From assembly GCA_027491085.1 (NCBI GenBank), contig JAIXWW010000011.1:62001-126000 (forward strand): a stretch of DNA of 64,000 nt, in the 5' to 3' direction. Under the pieces are notes generated by a model. It did no database searches, was not told where the DNA came from, and was given only the letters and a program-made list of their open reading frames with translations. The position numbers were made by a program, and so were the translations under genes. Each line of letters opens with the position of its first letter. Position 1 is the stretch's first letter. Positions 37,221 through 44,936 of the stretch are shown one piece after another. Source of the stretch: Bacteroidota bacterium (GTDB taxonomy: Bacteria; Bacteroidota; Bacteroidia; UKL13-3).

Positions 37221-37493
37221 ATGGAGGATTTAATTTTTAAAGTAATTTATGCTGCACTCTTTATAATGGCATTTCTTTGCTTTTGGCTTCCTTTTAAAGG
37301 AGGAAAAAAATATACAGGAATAGGAATATCAAGTGTTTTGATTGGTTTGCTCTGTTTTAACTTGTCTTATCCATCAGACTTGTTTTCAGTTTTAATAATA
37401 TATATTATTATTTTATTTAGTATCGTCTTTTTATTTTCTTGGAGTGTAATTTTATTGAGAAAAAGATATAAGAAAGCTAAACAAAAAGAGTAA
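37221..37493 (+). CDS. Small membrane protein, unknown
   Basis: A 90-residue protein with three predicted membrane helices (about 5-22, 31-49, 53-78) and a basic C-terminus (RKRYKKAKQKE), so the tail probably faces the cytoplasm. No family recognised. It is preceded by a good promoter and followed 40 bp later by a zinc-ribbon protein gene on the same strand. Confidence 0.6.
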   Translation: MEDLIFKVIYAALFIMAFLCFWLPFKGGKKYTGIGISSVLIGLLCFNLSYPSDLFSVLIIYIIILFSIVFLFSWSVILLRKRYKKAKQKE

Positions 37494-37533
37494 TTAGTCA
37501 ATTTAAAAACAAAATTTAATCTGAATAAATATT

Positions 37534-37896
37534 ATGGAAACTAAAACATGTGCCAGCTGTGGCGAAGTATTAAAAGGCCGTATTGATAAAAAATTTTGTG
37601 ATGATGCTTGTAGAAGTAATTACAATAACAAACTAAATAGCGATAGCACAGCATTGATGAAAACCATTAATAATGTGTTGCGTAAAAACCGAAGAATTTT
37701 AGAAAGCCTTATACCACAGGAAGAAGGAAAAACAAAAGTAACTTTAAAAAAATTGCAAGATTTAGGATATAATTTTAATTACCAAACGCATACTTACACT
37801 ACCAAAGCTGGGGCTACTTATGTATTTTGTTACGAGTATGGCTATTTAGCATTAGAAGGAAATATTTTTATGTTGGTTAAAAGGTTGGAGAGTTAA
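37534..37896 (+). CDS. Zinc-ribbon protein, unknown function
   Basis: A 120-residue cytosolic protein. The N-terminal 35 residues form a treble-clef or ribbon-like zinc site (CASCGEVLKGRIDKKFCDDAC), similar to DUF2116-type ribbons. The remainder is a helix followed by a small beta domain (VTLKKLQDLGYNFNYQTHTY). Similar proteins are widespread in Bacteroidota as far as I recall, without a known function. It is not part of the four-member membrane ribbon family, since it has no membrane segment and a different cysteine spacing. Confidence 0.7.
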   Translation: METKTCASCGEVLKGRIDKKFCDDACRSNYNNKLNSDSTALMKTINNVLRKNRRILESLIPQEEGKTKVTLKKLQDLGYNFNYQTHTYTTKAGATYVFCYEYGYLALEGNIFMLVKRLES

Positions 37897-37932
37897 GCAT
37901 AAATTGTAAACTAAATTTATAAAAAATATAAT

Positions 37933-37940
37933 TACTTTTG
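37933..37940 (+). promoter_or_regulatory. Candidate -7 element of the antitoxin gene
   Basis: TACTTTTG matches TAnnTTTG 4 bp before the ATG at 37945; no TTTG is seen at the expected upstream distance. Confidence 0.35.
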
Positions 37941-37944
37941 AAAC

Positions 37945-38163
37945 ATGGATGCTTTAATTAAACAAGAAATATCTAATCTTAATCAATCAGATAAATTAGA
38001 ACTGATGGAGTTTCTTTGGGTTAACTTAAGAGAATTTTATCCAACTGATGATATTAAACAAAAACATATTGAAGTGCTAAAGAAGCGTCTTGCTAATTTA
38101 AAGAACTCAGAAAAAACAACCAAACCTTGGACTGAAGTAATGAGGAAATATGAAAATTGTTAA
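37945..38163 (+). CDS. Addiction-module antitoxin, now orphan
   Basis: A 72-residue protein of the putative addiction-module component family (TIGR02574-like): an N-terminal helix with LNQSDKLELMEFLWVNL, then a helix with KHIEVLKKRLANLKNS and the terminal motif KPWTEVMRKYEN, which resembles the usual PWxEV ending. In such modules the antitoxin binds and blocks a RelE/ParE-type RNase or gyrase toxin whose gene overlaps the antitoxin's end. Here the toxin frame starts in the expected place but is gutted (38150-38233). Function as an autorepressor or cross-reacting antitoxin is possible. Confidence 0.75.
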   Translation: MDALIKQEISNLNQSDKLELMEFLWVNLREFYPTDDIKQKHIEVLKKRLANLKNSEKTTKPWTEVMRKYENC

Positions 38164-38233
38164 GTAAATTCATCCATTATTTAATATAAATACAAGCCGT
38201 AATCCTGAATATATTTTAAAACGAATAATCTAA
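38150..38233 (+). pseudogene. Internally deleted RelE/ParE toxin relic
   Basis: An ATG at 38150 overlaps the antitoxin's end by 14 bp, as expected for a toxin start, and reads MKIVK before TAA at 38165-38167. In the same frame the DNA continues IHPLFNINTSRNPEYILKRI and stops at 38231-38233. The ending (hydrophobic strand, TSRNPEY, basic residues) is that of RelE/ParE toxins, which are about 95 residues long, so roughly 70 central codons are missing. The assignment is from pattern only. Confidence 0.5.
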
Positions 38234-38239
38234 TTATGT

Positions 38240-39163
38240 ATGCTCAAACGCTTAACCCGTTTTCTTCTTTACCTATTCGTAATTGTCAATATAATTGCAT
38301 GTTTTCACGCATATAAATTTACTCATTTTGATGAAACCATTACCCAAAAACCAAAAGACCCAAAGGATTTAGTTTTTACTGAAAAGCTTCAAGCACTTTT
38401 ATTGGGAGTAAGTTTGCCACGTCCTCAAAACTTAATTGGCCCAAATTTTCCTTTTTCTGAAATAGCTTTAAATAGTAACAAGAAAATAGTTTGTTGGTTA
38501 AGTAAAATTGATAATCCAAAAGGAACAGTTATTTTATTTCATGGTTATGGTGGGCAAAAGGGTAAAATGATTGATTAAGCAAATGAGTTTATAAAATTAG
38601 GTTATAACACACTTTTGGTCGATTTTATGGGAAGTGGAAAATCGGAAGGAAACCAAACTACCATTGGCTTTAAAGAAGCCGAGCAAGTAAAAACAGCCTT
38701 TGATTATTTGGAAAGTTTAGGTGAAAAAAATATTGTTTTATTTGGTACTTCCATGGGCGCAGCAGCTATTTTAAAAGCACAAAACGATTACCAACTTAAA
38801 GTATCAAAAATTATTATTGAATGTCCATTTGGAACCATGCTTCAAACTGTAAAAGCTAGGTTTGATAATATGAATGTGCCAAGTTTTCCAATGGCTTATT
38901 TGCTAGTATTTTGGGGAGGTACAATCAATGGTTTCAACGCATTTAATCATAATCCCCAAAACTATGCCAGCCAAGTAAAATGTCCAGTTTTACTCATGTA
39001 TGGATTAAAGGATGATAAAGTTTCGATGGATGAAACCAATCAAATATTTAACAATTTAAACGGAACTAAAAAATTGGTAATCTTTACCAATGCCGCACAC
39101 GAAAATTATTTGAATAAATATAAGAGAGAATGGCTTTTAGCTGTGACTGACTTTTTAAAATAA
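38240..39163 (+). pseudogene. Alpha/beta hydrolase with one in-frame stop
   Basis: The frame starting at 38240 encodes a signal-anchor (FLLYLFVIVNIIACF) and the start of an alpha/beta hydrolase fold (TVILFHGYGGQKGKMID), meets TAA at 38576-38578, then continues in the same frame with ANEFIKLGYNTLLVDFMGSG, the nucleophile elbow GTSMGAA, the acid loop MYGLKDDKV and the catalytic His in AAHENYL. All catalytic elements are intact, total length about 307 codons, so the only lesion is one codon (an AAA- or GAA-type codon changed to TAA would fit). A sequencing error or a very recent mutation should be considered. Confidence 0.8.
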
Positions 39164-39170
39164 TGGAATA

Positions 39171-39740
39171 TTACTGCTTACCAATTATTACTTCACCAGT
39201 AAAATAATTTACCCTAACGCCATCAATATAATAAGCAGTATTTTCAGGTCGAGCACCTTTTATACTTGGATTTTCACCATTGCGTGAATCTACTCCACGG
39301 AAATAAGCTGCTATAGCATTGATATTTTGATTAGGTGCTTGTGCAAAAGGACTTGGAGAATATCTACGATAATAACGTATTGGAGTACGGATGTAACTAT
39401 AAGTTTTTTGAACAATTCTGTTTATTTTATTTAAACCGATTGATACATCCAATGATTTTGTTGTTAATACAATTCCCGCTTTTTCATTCGATAAATAATT
39501 TTCAATACTTGTGTAAATGTTATAGGTTCCGTTCTGCAAATTTTTAAATTCAAATCTGCCATTTTTATCAGAAATAATTTGATATACATTTCCATTTCCA
39601 ACCAAAATAACAGCAGCATTTTCTATAGTTTTACTATTTTCTAAATCGGTTACTTTTCCTGTAATTGACATGGTTTTTTGTGCTAAAATTTGATTGCTGA
39701 TTAAGAAAAATAGTAGCCATAAAATGTTTAAGTTTCTCAT
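39171..39740 (-). CDS. Carboxypeptidase-regulatory plus plug-motif protein (short paralogue)
   Basis: Starting at the ATG at 39740 gives 189 residues with a signal peptide (RNLNILWLLFFLISNQILAQ). Residues about 25-105 form a carboxypeptidase-D regulatory-like domain (ITGKVTDLENSKTIENAAV, then SDKNGRFEFKNL). The end (about 135-185) contains FRGVDSRNG and IKGARPENTAYYIDGVRV, a short stretch resembling the plug of TonB-dependent receptors. The same two modules occur at the N-terminus of the VWA protein encoded 75 bp upstream on the same strand, so this gene looks like a truncated duplicate that stops right after the plug motif. Confidence 0.7.
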   Translation of the reverse strand: MRNLNILWLLFFLISNQILAQKTMSITGKVTDLENSKTIENAAVILVGNGNVYQIISDKNGRFEFKNLQNGTYNIYTSIENYLSNEKAGIVLTTKSLDVSIGLNKINRIVQKTYSYIRTPIRYYRRYSPSPFAQAPNQNINAIAAYFRGVDSRNGENPSIKGARPENTAYYIDGVRVNYFTGEVIIGKQ

Positions 39741-39815
39741 GATTTTTTTAATTAATAATTGTTTGATATAGGTGTGTTGATGTTGAGTCAACACACTTTG
39801 AATTTATTTGAATAT

Positions 39816-41804
39816 TTATTCTGAATCTTTTTTAGCCAATAATTGAGCAGTTTCAACCAACTTAATAAATTCAGATCGGTAGCCATTATCATCATTTCCT
39901 TTGGCAGCTTTACCTATTTTTATAATTTCATTATAAGTTACTTTATTTACACTTTCCGATGTTCTTAATTTCATTCCAAAAAGTGCAACCGAAACTGCAA
40001 ATTTCATTTCGTTCGATGCCAATTCAAATGGTTGAGCATTGTATTTTACAAGCATTTCAAACTTTATACTATTGGTATCGTTAAGTTTTTTATAGCGTAC
40101 TTTCAAATTCATCATTTCATCGCCATTTGCCAAAGTAGTTAATGAAGTTTGTTGGTATTTAAGTGAGTCAATACTTGATGTAGCTGAAGCGTTGGTAATA
40201 ATTTCGTAGATGGCAGTTACGCAATGTCCAGCGCCTAATTCACCAGCATCTTTTTTGTCGTTATTAAAATCTTCAGTAGCTAACATTCTATTTTCATAAC
40301 CAATCAACTTGTAAAGCTTAACATACTTTGGATTGAATTCAATTTGTATTTTTACATCTTTAGCTACTGTATAAAGTGTGCCTCCAAGTTCACTCACCAA
40401 AACTTTTTTGCCTTCTAAAATACCGTCAATATAGTTGTAGTTACCATTGCCTTTATCGGCCAGTGTTTCCATGGTTACATCATTTATATTACCAGTCCCA
40501 AAACCTAAAACACTTAAATAAATGCCAGTTTCTCGTTTTTGTTCGATGAGTTTAGTCAAATCATTTATATTGTAAATCCCCACATTGAAATCACCGTCAG
40601 TAGCTAAAATTATTCTGTTGTTGCCGTTGGATATAAAGTTTTCTTTGGCAATTTTATAAGCCAATTCAATGCCTTGTCCGCCTGCTGTAGAACCACCAGC
40701 TTCTAATTTATCTAATGCGCTATAAATTTTTGCTTTGTCTTTTCCACTAGTTGGACTTAACACCAAGCCTGCTGCACCAGCATAAACTACAATGCTTATT
40801 TTATCCTCGGGGCGCATTTTTTCAATCAATAATTTCATGCTCTCAATAAGCAATGGAAGTTTATCGTTACTGTTCATAGAGCCCGAAACATCAATCAAAA
40901 AAGTTAAGTTATTTTGTGGTGCTTCACTTAAATTTATTTCAGGTGCTTTGAGTGTAATATGAACCAATTTTTTATTTACATCCCAAGGCGAATTGGCCAT
41001 TTCGGTTTTGAGAACAAATGGATGAATACTTTTTTCAAGGGCAATATCATAGTTGAAATAATTAATCATTTCTTCTACTCTTACCGCATCTTTGGGTGGT
41101 AAGGAATTATTGTTTAAATACCTTCTTATATTAGCATAACTTGCTTTGTCAACATCAATTGAAAAAGTACTCAATGGTTCTTGTGCTGTAATTTTAAAAC
41201 TATTTTCTGCTACTTTTTGGTATTGTTCATTGTTGGTTTCGTTGGTGCTTGAAACCCTAACCCCATCAATGTAATAAGCAGTATTATCCGAACGGCTGCC
41301 TCTAATATTTACACTGTTTCCATTTCTTGAATCAATTCCACGAGAATAACTAGCAATTGCATTAAGGTTTTGCGTTGGATTATTTTGAATTTTTCTAAAT
41401 GAATTTTGAGTGGGTTCATCTTTATCTATTAAAATAGCTTTATCACATATTACAATTTCTTGTAAATTCTTACCATATCCTAAAGCAATAGTTTTAATAG
41501 TGGTTTTGTTAGTAAACACTGATATATCTTTAACGATGTGTTTTTGATAACCCGTAAATTTTACTTCAACAGAATAATTATCTACACATATTGAATCAAA
41601 TATTACATTACCATTTTTATCAGAATATTTTGACTTTTTTATGTTTTTTGATTGAATAGTTATAACCGCAAATTCAATTGGTTTTTTTGAAATACTATCA
41701 ATAACTTTTAATTCTAAACTTCCAGAATTTGGAGTTTTATTTTGAGCAAATATGGCGCTGGAACATAACATCAACAGCATCCAAATGATGTATCTATTTT
41801 TCAT
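39816..41804 (-). CDS. VWA domain protein with carboxypeptidase-regulatory and plug-like modules
   Basis: A 662-residue exported protein. A signal peptide (to about 20) precedes a carboxypeptidase-regulatory-like domain (about 28-108), a plug-like motif (SRGIDSRNG ... IRGSRSDNTAYYIDGVRV, about 154-184), a YfbK N-terminal domain (about 205-300; FSIDVDKASYANIRRYL) and a von Willebrand factor A domain with an intact MIDAS motif (LIDVSGSMNSND, about 303-313). The C-terminal DUF3520-like region (about 470-600) contains VKIQIEFNPKYVK. This is the YfbK architecture with extra Bacteroidota N-terminal modules; metal-dependent protein binding at the cell surface is the likely activity. A related short gene lies 75 bp downstream. 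Confidence 0.88.
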   Translation of the reverse strand: MKNRYIIWMLLMLCSSAIFAQNKTPNSGSLELKVIDSISKKPIEFAVITIQSKNIKKSKYSDKNGNVIFDSICVDNYSVEVKFTGYQKHIVKDISVFTNKTTIKTIALGYGKNLQEIVICDKAILIDKDEPTQNSFRKIQNNPTQNLNAIASYSRGIDSRNGNSVNIRGSRSDNTAYYIDGVRVSSTNETNNEQYQKVAENSFKITAQEPLSTFSIDVDKASYANIRRYLNNNSLPPKDAVRVEEMINYFNYDIALEKSIHPFVLKTEMANSPWDVNKKLVHITLKAPEINLSEAPQNNLTFLIDVSGSMNSNDKLPLLIESMKLLIEKMRPEDKISIVVYAGAAGLVLSPTSGKDKAKIYSALDKLEAGGSTAGGQGIELAYKIAKENFISNGNNRIILATDGDFNVGIYNINDLTKLIEQKRETGIYLSVLGFGTGNINDVTMETLADKGNGNYNYIDGILEGKKVLVSELGGTLYTVAKDVKIQIEFNPKYVKLYKLIGYENRMLATEDFNNDKKDAGELGAGHCVTAIYEIITNASATSSIDSLKYQQTSLTTLANGDEMMNLKVRYKKLNDTNSIKFEMLVKYNAQPFELASNEMKFAVSVALFGMKLRTSESVNKVTYNEIIKIGKAAKGNDDNGYRSEFIKLVETAQLLAKKDSE

Positions 41805-42111
41805 AACAGTAAATTTTAAATGGTTAGAAATAGCGCGCTCTTACTATTAAGTCAACACCTTTTAAAAGATAGTTGTATGAAAGAAAAAAATTAAAAGTTA
41901 ATAGTCAAAAGAAGATAGACCATAGATTTTTTTTGCAAAGGATTTAATAATACGATTTCAAAAAATGCTAACTCAAATCGCACTAAGCATTATTTCAATT
42001 CTCTTTTGATGCATTATCTATCTATTATTTAATCGCATTTGAAATGATTTTTCAAGCAACCCAAATAACCACTTTTACTTTACTGTCTGGTGGTAAATTA
42101 TTTTTTTAACC
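41805..42111. other. Intergenic region without recognised features
   Basis: About 300 bp of AT-rich DNA between the VWA gene start and the SPFH gene end. I see no gene, RNA or clear hairpin. Confidence 0.4.
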
Positions 42112-43035
42112 TTACTTTGTTTCACTTTTTTTCTTAATCATCATGGCTTGGATTTGCTTCATGGTAGCTTCCATGCCATTAGGACTTCCATCTAAGAAAA
42201 TAACATTTCCTTTGCCATATTCCGCAAAGTTCTTCACAGCTTCTGTCCACATGCTAAATAAAATCACATTAGTATCTAGGTTAGCTTGTTTCATTTCTTC
42301 AGCAGCATTCGACATCCCTTTAGCAACCGCTTGTCGGAATAAAGCCACCCCTTCACCACGTAATAAAGCTGCTTGTTTTTCGGCCTCGGCCGATATTTTG
42401 ATGGCATTTCCTTCCGCTTCTGCAGCTTTTGTTTTGGTTATTAATAAAGCTTGTCCTTCGTTTTCTGCAGCAGCCTTCAAATTATTTGATGCTACCACTT
42501 TACTCATACTTTCAATAATGGCTTGGTCAAAGGTAATATCATTAATTTGCAAGTCTTGTAAATGATAACCCCAAGTAGAAAGCGTATGGTCAATTTGATC
42601 TTTCACAAAATCAACTATTTCTTTACGTGACGCCAATACTTCAGCTTGTTTTTTAGAAGCCACAAAAGCACGAATACTACCTTCAATGGTGCGAATTAAG
42701 GCTTGCATTAAATCTTTTTCACTAAAAAATTTAAACGCTACTTTTTGTATTGTTTCATCATCTTGATCCATTACACTAAAAAGAAGCATAGATTTAAAAT
42801 AAACATTTGCTTGATCAATAGTTACAGCCTGAAACTCCAATTCTACTGAACGATTTTGAATAGAAATACGCTTATAAACTTGCTCTATAAGTGGGATTTT
42901 CATGTTTAAACCTGGCTGTAAAATACGTTTATACTTACCAAAAACAGTGATTACTACTACTGTTCCTTGCTGTACAGTTTGAACCGCAGTAAAAATTATT
43001 AATACAATGATAACAATGGCAATTATTAGATACAT
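42112..43035 (-). CDS. SPFH/band 7 membrane protein
   Basis: The ATG at 43035 gives 307 residues beginning with a membrane segment (YLIIAIVIIVLIIFTAV); the frame extends upstream without a hydrophobic reason. An SPFH domain (about 20-190) follows with GTVVVITVFGKYKRILQPGLN and DLMQALIRTIEGSIRAFVA. A coiled coil rich in Ala, Glu and Lys (about 190-255, KAAEAEGNAIKISAEAEKQAA) is typical of stomatin/prohibitin-like oligomers. Such proteins form inner-membrane microdomains or scaffolds that guard proteases or transporters. No NfeD or protease partner is adjacent, so it stands alone. Confidence 0.88.
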   Translation of the reverse strand: MYLIIAIVIIVLIIFTAVQTVQQGTVVVITVFGKYKRILQPGLNMKIPLIEQVYKRISIQNRSVELEFQAVTIDQANVYFKSMLLFSVMDQDDETIQKVAFKFFSEKDLMQALIRTIEGSIRAFVASKKQAEVLASRKEIVDFVKDQIDHTLSTWGYHLQDLQINDITFDQAIIESMSKVVASNNLKAAAENEGQALLITKTKAAEAEGNAIKISAEAEKQAALLRGEGVALFRQAVAKGMSNAAEEMKQANLDTNVILFSMWTEAVKNFAEYGKGNVIFLDGSPNGMEATMKQIQAMMIKKKSETK

Positions 43036-43174
43036 AGTGTTTATTTTTTTACAATGGTAAATAAATTTTACATAATTCAATGTTATTTTAACGATTAAGA
43101 TATTATTGACTGAAACCTTAATTAAAAAATTTGTACAATATTGTTATTTACCAAAAAAATGAGTAAAATTGCTC

Positions 43175-44701
43175 ATGCCTATAGTAAACTCCCTAGTAAG
43201 TTGGTACCTTAAAAAGCGAGTTCCGTTTATTGAAAAAATAATGCTTGAACCACATGCTGTTCAAGAAGAACAACTCATCAAACTTCTGCGCCATGCTGAA
43301 CTTACCTATTTTGGCACTAAAGCTAATTTTAATAAAATTAGAAACTATGAAGATTTCAAGAAACAAGTACCTATAACAAACTATGACGGCTTTAAACCCT
43401 ACATAGATCAAATATTACAAGGTAAACAAAATGTAGTTTGGCCAAGCGACACCAGGTGGTTTGCAAAATCATCAGGTACTACCAGCGATAAAAGTAAATT
43501 CATTCCTGTTACTTATGAAAGTTTAGATGAATGCCATTTTCAAGGTGGAAAAGATGCATTGTTATTTTATTTATTACAAAACCCAGATAGTAATTTATTT
43601 GATGGAAAAGGATTGGTTATTGGCGGAAGCAACAATGTAAATAAACTCAATGATGAAAGCTTTTATGGTGATTTATCAGCCGTAATGATGCAGAATATGC
43701 CTTTTTGGGCACAATATCTACGCACACCCGAATTGGCTATTGCCTTGATGAATAATTGGGACGAAAAAGTAGAGAAAATGGCAAAAGCTACTTTAAGTGA
43801 AAATGTAACCAATATGTCAGGAGTACCAACATGGACAGCTGTTTTAATAGAAAAGTTGTATGAAATAACTGGTAAAAAATGCTTAACAGATATTTGGCCA
43901 AACATGGAATTATATATTCATGGAGGTGTTAGTTTTACCCCTTACCGCGAACGTTTTAGACGCTTAATCAAATCAAACCAAGTTAATTACTTGGAAACAT
44001 ATAATGCTTCCGAAGGTTTTTTTGGAATTCAAGATGATTTAAACCGCGATGATATGTTGCTGATGCTTGATTATGGTGTTTTTTACGAGTTTATGCCCAT
44101 GAACGAATATGGCAAAGAAAACCCTAAAACAATAAGCATTGGAGAAGTAGTAAAAGATGAAAATTATGCTTTAGTAATTAGTACCAATGCTGGACTTTGG
44201 CGTTATATAGTAGGTGATACCATTAAATTTACGGCCACTAAACCTTATCGTTTTAAAATTACTGGTAGAACCAAACACTTTATCAATGCATTTGGTGAAG
44301 AATTGATGATTGAAAATGCAGACAATGCCATCAGTAAAGCTTGTAAAAACCTAGGAGCACATATAGTTGATTATACCGCAGCGCCTATTTATATAGAAGA
44401 AAATCAAAAAGGGGGCCACGAATGGTTAATTGAATTTGAAAAAATGCCAGAGAACCTAGAACAATTCACGGTATACCTTGATAACTACTTAAAAGAAAAC
44501 AACAGCGATTATGAAGCCAAACGATTTAAAGACATGGCTATGCAATTACCTAAAGTTCATTCATTGCCTAAAGGAACCTTTAGCAATTGGTTGAAAAATA
44601 AACAAAAATTAGGTGGACAGCACAAAGTACCGCGCCTAAGCAATAACCGCGATATTTTGGAAGAAATATTAGGAACATTTAGTTTAAAAGCTGATAATTA
44701 A
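43175..44701 (+). CDS. GH3 family protein
   Basis: I choose the ATG at 43175 (508 residues); the frame could start two codons earlier at TTG. The protein matches the GH3 family across its whole length: an N-terminal region with WYLKKRVPFIEKIM, the adenylate-binding signature FAKSSGTTSDKSKFIPVT, YLETYNASEGFFGIQ, LWRYIVGDTI and ITGRTKHFINAFGEELM. Plant GH3 enzymes adenylate acids (auxin, jasmonate) and couple them to amino acids. Bacterial homologues keep the motifs but their substrates are unknown. The gene stands alone, between the divergent SPFH gene and the export operon. Confidence 0.93.
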   Translation: MPIVNSLVSWYLKKRVPFIEKIMLEPHAVQEEQLIKLLRHAELTYFGTKANFNKIRNYEDFKKQVPITNYDGFKPYIDQILQGKQNVVWPSDTRWFAKSSGTTSDKSKFIPVTYESLDECHFQGGKDALLFYLLQNPDSNLFDGKGLVIGGSNNVNKLNDESFYGDLSAVMMQNMPFWAQYLRTPELAIALMNNWDEKVEKMAKATLSENVTNMSGVPTWTAVLIEKLYEITGKKCLTDIWPNMELYIHGGVSFTPYRERFRRLIKSNQVNYLETYNASEGFFGIQDDLNRDDMLLMLDYGVFYEFMPMNEYGKENPKTISIGEVVKDENYALVISTNAGLWRYIVGDTIKFTATKPYRFKITGRTKHFINAFGEELMIENADNAISKACKNLGAHIVDYTAAPIYIEENQKGGHEWLIEFEKMPENLEQFTVYLDNYLKENNSDYEAKRFKDMAMQLPKVHSLPKGTFSNWLKNKQKLGGQHKVPRLSNNRDILEEILGTFSLKADN

Positions 44702-44892
44702 ACCAATATTTTCTTATTATTTACTTTACATACAAAATCTCAATTAGGTATTTTGAATCAATTTTTGGTTTAGTTTACCATTTTAATTTATTATCACTTA
44801 TCATAAAAAATAATAAACTCAAAAAATAGTACTTTCAATACTTTAACAAAATTTATACAATTGTATATAATTTAAAGATAACACTAAAAGTT

Positions 44893-44900
44893 TACTTTTG
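44893..44900 (+). promoter_or_regulatory. Candidate -7 element of the export operon
   Basis: TACTTTTG matches TAnnTTTG 36 bp before the ATG at 44937. The -33 region is A/T-rich without a clear TTTG. Confidence 0.4.
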
Positions 44901-44936
44901 AAAACTATTTTAAACCTCCATTGTTTTAAGCATTAA

